A DNA stretch of 64,000 nucleotides from Deltaproteobacteria bacterium (GTDB lineage Bacteria > Myxococcota_C > UBA6777), in contig PCBK01000081.1 in NCBI GenBank assembly GCA_002731275.1, forward strand, positions 28,603 to 92,602. The letters run 5' to 3'. The position numbers and the translations under genes were made by a program. Shown piece by piece: positions 9,901 through 17,788 of the stretch. Under the pieces are notes generated by a model. That model worked only from the letters and a program-made list of their open reading frames with translations, searched no databases and was not told where the DNA came from. Numbering within the stretch: position 1 is the stretch's first letter; every line of letters starts with the position of its first letter.

Positions 9901-12746
9901 AAGAGAGTCGTGTCGATCTTCGCAGTGGGAAGGTGTTCTTCAAGCCTGGTAACACGTCGAATTTCCGCTCTCGCTTGCAACCTTTGAGTTACGCGCTGAC
10001 ACAAGCATTTCGCTATCGGTTTCAGTTCACAAGCCGTTCAGGAAGTCAGGTCGGGTTTTCTCCCACGATCTGCAAGCCTGGGGTCTCTTCACAGACACCT
10101 TACTGTTATGATCCTGTCGGCATCGAGGAGATCGAGCAGCGGGTGAACTGTTTGGAGTCGATCTTTTCATCTCCGGCGGTCACAAAGAATCTGGATCCAG
10201 ACACAAGAGCGCTCTTGCGCGACACACTTGTTGAGGCCTTCTCTTATGCGAATGGGCTTAGTCAGCAAGGGCAGGTGTTGACCTTTCCAGGGTTTGAGAT
10301 GCTCAACGCCGAGCTGCGGGTGATGTTGGGTGACGATTCGTTTGTCAAAGCGCTCAACAACCGCTACCAGCTTGCGTCGGAGGGGCTTGTCACTTTCCGT
10401 GGGGATATACTGGAGCCTAACGGGATCAAGCTCTCCGGTGTGATTGGGTTTGAGATGCATCACCTGTATCTCTCGACACAATACTACCAGAGCGTGCTCG
10501 ATCGATTCTACGCTCAAAGCACGACGTTTGTTTCGTCTTTTCGCTCAAGTAACACCTCTTTCTTGACCGCTCGCTCTGTGACAAGTTACATCCAAAAGCT
10601 GCTACAGGCTGCGACGAGAAAGGCGCGTTCTTGGGGTAAAATTGCGACCAAGTACCACCAGATGAACCGCACTGATCTTGCGCGTCATGTCCTTGAGCGT
10701 GCGTATGTCAACTCGTTCATCGAGCTCAATATCCTCACACACATCTTGCGTTCGTTGACAAACATCATCGATCCCAAGCAGGTCGAGCAGATCAGCAAGG
10801 AGATTGAGAAGGTCACTTTGACCTACAACACCGCACTCTTCGATATGAAAGAGACGTACCAAAAGCTCGAACGAAAGCTCGACTACTTTGGTCTGCCACA
10901 AGGATACATTCCTTTCCCTGCGATGGACTCTTTTGCGACGTTGAGCAACAACAAGAACGCGTTCAGTGTCGCCTTGGAGTTTGCAAAGGAGAAGCTGGAG
11001 ACAGCGAGGGAAAAAGAGCAGCAGGCGTTGTTGGAGAAGCGCGCGTTTGACACGGACGCTGCACAGTTTCAGTCGGAGCTTGTGAGGGTTCAAAAGAGTT
11101 ATGACACGCAGCTTGCCCGGCTCTGTGGGAGCATCAAGATCGGCGACGCGCTCGTCCCTGCGACGCCACAGAACGCGTTGTTGAGTGATACATTCAAAGG
11201 TGTCGGGGATATCTGTGGAAAGATCCCCGGAAGTGAGCTTTACAACGCCTATCTTGGGCTTCGTAAGGCTGGGTTGGAGATGCTTCAGTTTGAGCAAATC
11301 CGCAAAAACCACGAAGACAAGATCACGCGCGAAGCTGACAGGATCAAAACCTTTTGTGACAGTCAATTCAGTCTCTCCAACATCTCGTGGGAGTACGAAG
11401 GGAAGAGACAGGATGTCTTGCGCTCATTGAGCCTCAACAGAGTGTTGATGATGGCTGGGATGAGAGCGGCTTCTGGGGCGATGCAGATCGCGCTGGGTTG
11501 GAAGTGTAGTGTCTTGATCGGCGGTGTGTTTGATACAGAGTGTCAATTTGCGGGGATCTCAAATGGGTTGAAGGTGGCGATTTTTGCGGCGCAAGAAGCT
11601 GCCAACCTCGCGCTCGATCTCAAAGCCAACGAAGCGAAAAAGTCGCAGCGAGCCCTCCAAAAGCAGCTCGCGAAGAGCGAGCTTCGTACTTCTTGTAATG
11701 TATGTCCGCCAGAAGACCCAGATTGCCAAACCAAAGGCGTCGTCCGGATTAATGGACAACATAACCTCTCTGTGCTCGCGCTTCAGACGGCCTCTTTTAC
11801 GCTCGATATCCTGCAAAAACAACTGGATATTCAACTCGCGAAGTCCAAAGTTGAGCAGCTCAGGCAAAAAGCGCAACGTTTGATGAACGAAAGAGCTACG
11901 GCGCTCGATCTGCTCGCCAATGTACAGGCTGCGCAAAACGATCCGAACATTCGTATCTACAAAAATGATACGATTATCTCGGCAGAGAGGACCTTTGATG
12001 AAGCGATTAAGGAAGCCTATCGCGTGACGTTGATCTACGAATACTACACAGGGACTTCTTACAAAGACAAAGGCAATCTCTTTCTTACTCGTATGGTCGA
12101 AAAGGGCGATCTCAACCTGGAGACCTACTTGCTCAATTTGGAGCAGGCGTTCCGCGACTTTGAAGAGCAAAAAGGCAAGCCCGACGTCCGCGTCGCGGTC
12201 GTCTCTTTGCGCAATGATATCCTCAAGATCCCCATGCAAAACAAACAGGGAGAGGTGCTGAGCCTGAATGAGCGTGTCACTGAACTTCAGCGACAACTCA
12301 CCTCGCGAGAACATCTCAATCAGGAAGGATTTGCGAGCTTTGATTTTAACCTCAAAGTCGACGGCAACAGTCAGTACACATCGCCGCTGACGTTTAACCA
12401 CAAGGTCGTTTACATCGAAGCCGAAGTGATAGGTGGAGAGATCGGTGACACTGTGGGGCGCGTGTATCTCAGGCAAGCAGGGACGAGCTCCGTCCAGCTT
12501 GAGAACGATGAACTTAAGTTTTACGCGCTTCCTGTGCGTACAGCTGTGATCAACACGTTCTTTAACGGAAGCAAAGTCTTCCCATCGGAGATCTATCAAA
12601 ACTTTCGGTTTCAAGATCGCCCCCTTGGGAACACACGGTGGCAACTCATGCTCAACATGAGCACAGAGAAAGCCAACCAAGACATCAATCTCAGTAGTAT
12701 CAATGATATCAAGATCTATATATACTACAAAGACTTTACGAAGTGA
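6993..12746 (+). CDS. giant Cys-rich lipoprotein with TcA-like C-terminal layout (paralogue 2)
   Basis: 1917 aa, ATG 6993 preceded by AAAGGG. It is a full-length tandem duplicate of the gene at 1157-6943, with the same order: signal peptide ending ALAWGC, Cys-rich front, beta domain, mid-protein Cys cluster (CQTNSECHTGETCQSGVC), helical shaft, hydrophobic insertion near residues 1490-1545 (including SVLIGGVF and VAIFAAQEAA), second helical arm, beta-rich C-terminus ending INDIKIYIYYKDFTK. Shared landmarks include GYIPFPAMDSF, the YYTGTSYK region and NLETYL..LEQAFRDFEEQ. The lipobox is less canonical (Trp at -2) but the lipoprotein assignment fits. A 90-bp stretch is almost identical to paralogue 1 (see findings). 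A cell-surface-anchored assembly is inferred; the function is not known. Confidence 0.9.
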   Translation: MTEHTRYLAWITVLLCALAWGCGPATQTNDENTCQGKQCADAGVPEAGSLDKKACQPGTDTCRCSPTGGCAEGLRCESGVCRACVAGSAACLCKSGNTCDDGLTCVAGVCRGCVGKAFCSCYANGHCDTGMRCDERSTCQPCEGDNKAGCNCDNDAFCGSGLLCINKHCAAAEEVKSVPKQPKCYTPCQGDILENGKVRTCDLKFRLTEGCGLGQVCLEGSCVATAKSKQLTSSGYPFCKHLTDCPGWQTCLVGRCYSTCTPGAATCGDGMQCHNRVCRKSCEVDKSGSCEKGYACLSTKSDSQKGVCLPISQRKLSLPKTKVHEVFSVAPQDLDLTNHNASGVFAITNRSDFSSSFTITRSFDTIASKQPLFWLKLDRCAKYNSEGTDCTAFEGKPTAEEPFKVTVGPKQTVFLKVVGADGKPKDQKQYEGLFQLQSAETTQSLRVRYRESGTGRWKGEFVTFGNFDTGLIDKFPAPSSLPVKDLSNALLRRWLNFKRNNLSFEQFRALLRSIKEQTWKLDKVRADCKQAFSKVASDDVACYPYTNDTGYEVLSYSQREAAPPSGVSSIDFTMDVKELSGNTFQGRIVSSESLQYPGNPQITLQFAETPGAKPRTLLTSLKAVSDLGGRYLVWEKESCNNPSKMEKVEIPWQLPGFLGSFTKATDVSLKYHECRTKSAPHVVPAGATKEQRAAIERLNLALSAANPIPNGRSLRRTLQLVDGVLIDNRYLFALVKETLVSFFPNQGVKTTLTKDIVRYGYILLQRMDRDVTAEEVVGNPPAQGFGCQTNSECHTGETCQSGVCQGTGMMKQVACTANIVKVAMNRTLGTVDLTSWSTDALKQLVHSLIRGQNPSVSTESANLIVGKRQGTYTDYSYQNQTNQKTHFIHYYCERTGQFNGGPKGGETPCPLGSKVTFFELPEVNTSALAGESCQSTKTCGKRLEELRRVPGFREDVPFRCVDAKQTRCDEESRVDLRSGKVFFKPGNTSNFRSRLQPLSYALTQAFRYRFQFTSRSGSQVGFSPTICKPGVSSQTPYCYDPVGIEEIEQRVNCLESIFSSPAVTKNLDPDTRALLRDTLVEAFSYANGLSQQGQVLTFPGFEMLNAELRVMLGDDSFVKALNNRYQLASEGLVTFRGDILEPNGIKLSGVIGFEMHHLYLSTQYYQSVLDRFYAQSTTFVSSFRSSNTSFLTARSVTSYIQKLLQAATRKARSWGKIATKYHQMNRTDLARHVLERAYVNSFIELNILTHILRSLTNIIDPKQVEQISKEIEKVTLTYNTALFDMKETYQKLERKLDYFGLPQGYIPFPAMDSFATLSNNKNAFSVALEFAKEKLETAREKEQQALLEKRAFDTDAAQFQSELVRVQKSYDTQLARLCGSIKIGDALVPATPQNALLSDTFKGVGDICGKIPGSELYNAYLGLRKAGLEMLQFEQIRKNHEDKITREADRIKTFCDSQFSLSNISWEYEGKRQDVLRSLSLNRVLMMAGMRAASGAMQIALGWKCSVLIGGVFDTECQFAGISNGLKVAIFAAQEAANLALDLKANEAKKSQRALQKQLAKSELRTSCNVCPPEDPDCQTKGVVRINGQHNLSVLALQTASFTLDILQKQLDIQLAKSKVEQLRQKAQRLMNERATALDLLANVQAAQNDPNIRIYKNDTIISAERTFDEAIKEAYRVTLIYEYYTGTSYKDKGNLFLTRMVEKGDLNLETYLLNLEQAFRDFEEQKGKPDVRVAVVSLRNDILKIPMQNKQGEVLSLNERVTELQRQLTSREHLNQEGFASFDFNLKVDGNSQYTSPLTFNHKVVYIEAEVIGGEIGDTVGRVYLRQAGTSSVQLENDELKFYALPVRTAVINTFFNGSKVFPSEIYQNFRFQDRPLGNTRWQLMLNMSTEKANQDINLSSINDIKIYIYYKDFTK

Positions 12747-12942
12747 TTGTGATGTTATTTCTTCGCACAACAAGGGAGTCAAAGTCACTTGTGACAAGTC
12801 TGAGCATGACATGTGCTTGGGAAACGCTCTGCTCTAGAGTGAGCGTTCTGTGTTATCATCCAAACAGTTGTATCCTCTCCAACGACTCACGAGCTGCAAA
12901 GGGAGCGTGGGTTCAAGATAGTATCTCGATCAGGAGGCAAGT
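12747..12942. other. intergenic region with hairpins
   Basis: The 196 bp between the second giant gene and the MopE-type lipoprotein hold a perfect palindrome GTCACTTGTGAC (12784-12795) and a hairpin AACGCTC...GAGCGTT (12823-12847) whose loop contains CTCTAGAG. There is no T-tract, so these are not typical intrinsic terminators. The ribosome binding site AGGAGG for the next gene is at 12931-12936. A promoter for the downstream gene may lie here but was not identified. Confidence 0.4.
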
Positions 12943-15900
12943 ATGAGCAGGTTTAGGTTTTCGCTTTTTTTCGTTTTGCTAGGTATTCTCGCGTATTCTT
13001 GGAGTGCTTGTTCGCCACCAACGACGACATGTGAAGCATCTTCAACCCAAGAGTGCAAGTGCGGTGACAAAGTCGGAAAGCAGACTTGTAATGAGGATGG
13101 TTCTGGATTTGGTGCATGTGATTGCACAGGCCAAGGAGGTGTCGAAAAGACAACAGATGAGAACACTTCCAAGGCTGAGGCGAGTAAGGAAGTGGGCGAA
13201 GAGCGTGTCCCTGAGCCTGGCAAAGAACCTGTCGTTAACGAGAGCACAGATACCGATGGAGGCGCTGGTGACAGTGAGCCTGTCGTCCCTGAGACCTCCG
13301 TTGAAGCTGATGCGACTCCCGATCTTTCAGGTTGCGACACGACGACCAGCTTTGTATGGCAGGGCAAGTGTTATACGAATGAGTCCTTCTGTACGAGCTC
13401 ATCTTCAAACTCAACCTTCCCGATCTTCTCTCCATCTGAACAAGATTCGATGCAAAAGCCCTACGTGATTGAGTTCGATCCTGTAACCAAAAAACCCACA
13501 TTCTGCCAAACCAAAAAAGGGTACTTTTACCTGTCCAGCTTTGGGTATGGTAAGTGCGACAATGACAACGATGGGTGGATCAACATCTTCGCGTACAGAG
13601 CGGTGACGTCTACGGACAATGTGCTCTTGCGAAACGCACGTTGTGAGCTCAAGAAGGTGCAGGCTGTTGTGTACTATGCAAACTCCGAGAACTGGGCACA
13701 GCACAAAGAGCAATACACGATGCAAGTGCTCAAACAACCTGTCGAGCTTGTCGAAACAGACCGCAATGATGGCCTCGGAAAATTGATTGAGATGCCGATC
13801 TTCACGAAAGATCAAGCTCCACTTCCCACACAACCTGGGAGCAATTGTACTGCCGACGCCGACTGTACGGCCTCTGCTGGCGAAGTCTGTTACAAAGGAC
13901 ATTGTCTTGTCGGGCGGCGCTTTCAACCCAAAGAGATCAACACACTGACCAAAGCATGTATCGGTGGACTCGACCTGAACGATAACCAAATTGGCGACGC
14001 TGGCGAAAAACCCAGCGATACACCCAATCCCAAGTCCGAATTCCAGCCCCTCCTCCAACTCGGTTACTTTGTCGAGCTGCAATACGCCTACTTCGAGAAG
14101 GACTTCACCGCGCTTGATAAGAAACGCTACGATGTCCTGGTCCTCAAAGAACGCATTCGGACGGGCAAAGATGGTGAGAGCACCACGCTCGCCATGAAGT
14201 GTGGTGAAGATCCTAATGGATTTAAGCCGGACTATTGGAGACGTTGTGGATTGCGTGATGATCAACAATGTGAAGATCCAAACAACCCCGGAAAGCAAAG
14301 AAATGGTCTCTCACAGTGTTGGATGAAGGATGTCACACAGGCTATCCCCTCGTTGTTTAAGTGTGTTGTGTTCGATAGCACGACGGACAAGACCACCAAG
14401 AGTGGCTTCTTCCATCCCGACAACTACGGAATGGACAAAAACTACTCGCGCACAACCTGTAACTTTAAGGCCACCTGGACCAACCCCGACGCCACGAGTC
14501 TGCACAAAGAGGACATTTTGTTCGAATGTACAGGAGATGACGGCAAGCAAAAGCCAGACCCCTCGAAAAAGACAGTAGGGTGGGCCTGTGTGTCCTTCAA
14601 ACCTTATAAGGCTCCAGCCGATTATCTTGCCGGTTGTATCGACGAGACAGCGCACGAAGTCTGTGGCGCTGCTGGTGGACAGGATAACCTGACCTATCTC
14701 ACCAATGAAAAGGGAAGTTACGGTATGACACGCGCCAAAAGGGAATGTGGTCCTAAACTCTCACAGGGGGTGTGTAAGACCGCTGAGCACGTCTGTACTG
14801 CCGGGGTCTGGCTCGCGTGTAATGCCTGTGATAACTGCCCACAAGATACACAAGGTCAAAAGACCATCTGTCCTGGCGGGGTATGGCCCCAAGCGACAGT
14901 GAACCAGGCGACCGTTGACTCCTGTAAGCTGGTCCTTTCTCCCTCCACAGAAGTCTGTAACGGAAAAGATGACGACTGTGATGGTTCTATCGATGAAGGC
15001 ATCGCGACCGTCGATTGGTATGTCGATAAAGATGGCGATGGCTTTGGTGATGCCAACGGGACAGTCGATCGCAAGTGTCGTCAAAACCCCCTCAAAGGTT
15101 ATGTCGATAACAAAAGCGACTGCAACGATGGAGATAAAGATATCAAACCCACGGCCAAAGAGATCTGCGATGGGATCGATAACAACTGTAACGGGAATGT
15201 CGACGATGGTCTCACATCCAACAATTGGTATCGTGACGGCGATGGAGATACCTTTGGAGCTGGCAGTGTGGTCTTCAAAGGCTGCACCAAACACGACGAT
15301 CCCAACCAAGTCTGTACAGGACTAAACACCTGTCGTTCGACGACTGGCCATGTGAAAGACAACACCGACTGTTGTGACCAAGACTCCAACCAGAGACCCA
15401 ACCAGACCGCTTACTTCCCCAGGCCCAGTAAGTGTAACTCTTGGAACTACAACTGTAAAAATGGTGACGAACCCAACCTTTGTCTGAAAAAATGCAGCAG
15501 GTCTGTGGTATACAACTCCAACTCAACGGCGACCTGTTCTTATGATGGCTGGAACCCCAAGTCGACAACAGGAAACTGGTTCCGCTACACTGGCAACAAG
15601 ACCTTCACCAACGCGACAAGTTGTGAGCTAACACTCAACCTGAAGCTGGAACCCAATAACGATCAAGTGTTCCCTTACACGTGTAACTTTACCCACCGGT
15701 ACAGTTGTGGATTTATTGGGACAAAAACGTGCAGCACCAAAGAAACTTGTCGCGCAACAGGTACTGTCGCCAAGAGCACCTCAAGTCAGACATATGCCCC
15801 CAAGACGACGGCCAACGCGTCTTACATCATGTGGCATAAGAACAACTACAACAGCGGCTGTTACTACAAAAAAGATGGCTCAACCCCCAAGTGTGGAGAT

Positions 15901-16128
15901 ACTGTATATCTTGCTGGTGCGAGGGACTCTCACTTTGGCCAAAACTTCCGACGCTGGAGAAAGAGCTCCAGCCGCTCTGGTGGTGGGACCAACAAGTGCA
16001 ACACGACACACGGAACATGTGGCGGATTTAACTACTCTTGCTCTTACAACTACAACATCACGATGAATTCAGATTACTACTTCACCGTTTTTAACGCCAA
16101 CACCAGTAAAATCGTGAATTGTCGCTAA
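12943..16128 (+). CDS. secreted Cys-rich lipoprotein with MopE-type metal-binding motifs
   Basis: 1061 aa, ATG 12943 preceded by AGGAGG with good spacing. The hydrophobic signal ends SWSAC, a probable lipoprotein cleavage site. An acidic Glu/Thr/Asp/Pro linker (about residues 60-130) spaces the body from the membrane. Two putative metal-binding motifs of the MopE family occur: EVCNGKDDDCDGSIDEG (near 670) and EICDGIDNNCNGNVDDG (near 740). Each is followed by an Asp-rich DGDGD loop, as in calcium-binding repeats. The C-terminal 200 residues are rich in Cys, Asn, Ser, Thr and Tyr and look like a disulfide-stabilised beta domain. MopE motifs bind copper or calcium in known members; the ligand here is unknown. 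It is the last gene of the plus-strand lipoprotein cluster and overlaps the convergent HTTM gene by 4 nt. Confidence 0.88.
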   Translation: MSRFRFSLFFVLLGILAYSWSACSPPTTTCEASSTQECKCGDKVGKQTCNEDGSGFGACDCTGQGGVEKTTDENTSKAEASKEVGEERVPEPGKEPVVNESTDTDGGAGDSEPVVPETSVEADATPDLSGCDTTTSFVWQGKCYTNESFCTSSSSNSTFPIFSPSEQDSMQKPYVIEFDPVTKKPTFCQTKKGYFYLSSFGYGKCDNDNDGWINIFAYRAVTSTDNVLLRNARCELKKVQAVVYYANSENWAQHKEQYTMQVLKQPVELVETDRNDGLGKLIEMPIFTKDQAPLPTQPGSNCTADADCTASAGEVCYKGHCLVGRRFQPKEINTLTKACIGGLDLNDNQIGDAGEKPSDTPNPKSEFQPLLQLGYFVELQYAYFEKDFTALDKKRYDVLVLKERIRTGKDGESTTLAMKCGEDPNGFKPDYWRRCGLRDDQQCEDPNNPGKQRNGLSQCWMKDVTQAIPSLFKCVVFDSTTDKTTKSGFFHPDNYGMDKNYSRTTCNFKATWTNPDATSLHKEDILFECTGDDGKQKPDPSKKTVGWACVSFKPYKAPADYLAGCIDETAHEVCGAAGGQDNLTYLTNEKGSYGMTRAKRECGPKLSQGVCKTAEHVCTAGVWLACNACDNCPQDTQGQKTICPGGVWPQATVNQATVDSCKLVLSPSTEVCNGKDDDCDGSIDEGIATVDWYVDKDGDGFGDANGTVDRKCRQNPLKGYVDNKSDCNDGDKDIKPTAKEICDGIDNNCNGNVDDGLTSNNWYRDGDGDTFGAGSVVFKGCTKHDDPNQVCTGLNTCRSTTGHVKDNTDCCDQDSNQRPNQTAYFPRPSKCNSWNYNCKNGDEPNLCLKKCSRSVVYNSNSTATCSYDGWNPKSTTGNWFRYTGNKTFTNATSCELTLNLKLEPNNDQVFPYTCNFTHRYSCGFIGTKTCSTKETCRATGTVAKSTSSQTYAPKTTANASYIMWHKNNYNSGCYYKKDGSTPKCGDTVYLAGARDSHFGQNFRRWRKSSSRSGGGTNKCNTTHGTCGGFNYSCSYNYNITMNSDYYFTVFNANTSKIVNCR

Positions 16129-17777
16129 GGCTGTTTTTGGGTGGTGGGGTGAGATGAGGGGGTGTTGGGATTCTTTTGGCGGGGGAGAGGGACACGTGGC
16201 CCTGGTAAGATCTCGGCTGTGCCTAACTTTTGTCCAAGTGGACAGTGTTGAAGATGTAGCCACTGTTTTGTGATTGTAGGTGCCTGACCAGGAGGGGGTG
16301 TTAACTCCAACATCATATAAACGTCAAGCGCTGTGAGTGCCTCAAGACCTTTCTTTTCTCGATTCCAACGTCGACAAAGATACGAAGATAGATCACGTAG
16401 ATGCTGTCGTCCCCACGGCTGTTTATCTCTGATTTGGCGGGCCATCATCCAAAAGTAGATGGACATGCGATGTGTTCGCCAGATCAGATGTAGTTTTTTG
16501 GGTTTGGCGAATTGGACAGGTGCGTCGTCTTTGCCTTTGTTAAACCAAACAGAGACGTCGACGACCTTGCCTGATTTGAGCCGGCCAGGGATGACAAACC
16601 ACACATCCATTTTGGAGGAGGTTGGGCCAAACATCGTCCATTGTTGTTTGAGCCCTGTGATGTACCCGATGTTGGAAATCCACGTAGGAGGGGCGAGTTG
16701 TGGTGCACAGACAGCGATGTTTCGCCAAATGATATACACGAGACAGAGCGCCGCGAGACTCTGCCATCGAAGAGAGAGTCGGAACATGCCTCTGGAGACA
16801 GGTGGATGAAGTCGGCAGTACGCGAGTCCTGAGAGCAAACGCGCTGCAAAGCCTTCGAGGTAGCTCCCGAGCCAGCGAGTCAACGAAGAGAGTCGATCCC
16901 AATACGACGAAGGGATGAATAACAATAACGCGACGACATCGATAAATGGAAAGAATCCAACCTCAACAGCGAACAAGATCCCGAGGTTCATGACAAAGAA
17001 AGACAAGATGCCAATGGTCCGGAAGAAAGAAGTCTTCCAGGGGGTGAAAAACAACAATGGGCCGAGGATCTCAGCCCACATCATAGTCGGCGTCAGCAGC
17101 TTGAGCAACGAAGGTCTTTGCATGAGCCAGAGCGCAAAGGGTTTACTGCCTCCCATGATGTCGAGGCTGAGTACGTAATAAAGGGCCGTTCCTTTGGCTC
17201 CCCAATTGGGTCCCAAGGTCTTGAGCAGTCCTGCGAAGAAGTAGACAAACAAGACCTGCAGCAAGATCGCGATCGTCGCTGTCGAGAAGACTTTTTGTGG
17301 TCGTGTCTGGAGCTCAGTGTCTCTGCTGTCCAGCGACCAACATGCCCCAAGTGGAAGGAAGCAACCCCAAAACAACAAGATCATGATCTGCGTTTCAGCA
17401 CCTGCGAGATCCATATAACAGCGATTGTAAAACGAGTAGACGATGAGCCAACAGCCAAAACAGGCGACGTTGGAGCGAAACCCAACGAGCAGCGCGAGCG
17501 ATGAGAGCAGCCCAATGCCCCACAGTAACCATTGAAAGAGCGCGTTGCCAAACAACATGGAGAGGGAGAACGCGTAAGGGTGGCCGTTTACTTTGAGCTG
17601 CACCCATCTCGGCAAGACCCCACTGTCTGTAAAGAGCATGTCGACGTACAAGCTCTTTTCCAGAAAAAATACGATCATCAGGAGCGCGAAGGCGATGCGA
17701 AAAGCAGCCAACGCGCGCAAGTCGATCCCAAAACATCGACGCCAAAAGGACTCGGATGGTGTCTGAGAAGAGGTCAC
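16125..17777 (-). CDS. HTTM domain membrane protein (vitamin K-dependent gamma-carboxylase-like)
   Basis: 550 aa. A GTG start at 17777 is used, with GGGAG 8 nt upstream that overlaps the stop of the preceding gene. The first 330 residues hold several transmembrane helices and typical HTTM features: the RALAAFRI opening, the ..GLLSSLALLVGFRS segment, a YMDLAGAETQIM stretch and the FFAGLLKTLGPNW region. The C-terminal part is soluble and Trp-rich (WTMFGPTS...MDVWFVIPG), as in many HTTM proteins. The family is related to vitamin K-dependent gamma-glutamyl carboxylase, but activity in bacterial members is mostly unproven. It follows the FG-GAP/UnbV gene by 11 nt, so translational coupling is likely and the two products may work together at the envelope. 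Confidence 0.85.
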   Translation of the reverse strand: MTSSQTPSESFWRRCFGIDLRALAAFRIAFALLMIVFFLEKSLYVDMLFTDSGVLPRWVQLKVNGHPYAFSLSMLFGNALFQWLLWGIGLLSSLALLVGFRSNVACFGCWLIVYSFYNRCYMDLAGAETQIMILLFWGCFLPLGACWSLDSRDTELQTRPQKVFSTATIAILLQVLFVYFFAGLLKTLGPNWGAKGTALYYVLSLDIMGGSKPFALWLMQRPSLLKLLTPTMMWAEILGPLLFFTPWKTSFFRTIGILSFFVMNLGILFAVEVGFFPFIDVVALLLFIPSSYWDRLSSLTRWLGSYLEGFAARLLSGLAYCRLHPPVSRGMFRLSLRWQSLAALCLVYIIWRNIAVCAPQLAPPTWISNIGYITGLKQQWTMFGPTSSKMDVWFVIPGRLKSGKVVDVSVWFNKGKDDAPVQFAKPKKLHLIWRTHRMSIYFWMMARQIRDKQPWGRQHLRDLSSYLCRRWNREKKGLEALTALDVYMMLELTPPPGQAPTITKQWLHLQHCPLGQKLGTAEILPGPRVPLPRQKNPNTPSSHPTTQKQP

Positions 17778-17788
17778 AGCAACGCTCC

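Noticed and set aside
11559..12812. 417-codon open frame on the minus strand inside the second giant gene
   Set aside because: Shadow of the giant gene; its counterpart in the paralogue is open in the same way because the codon usage is alike.
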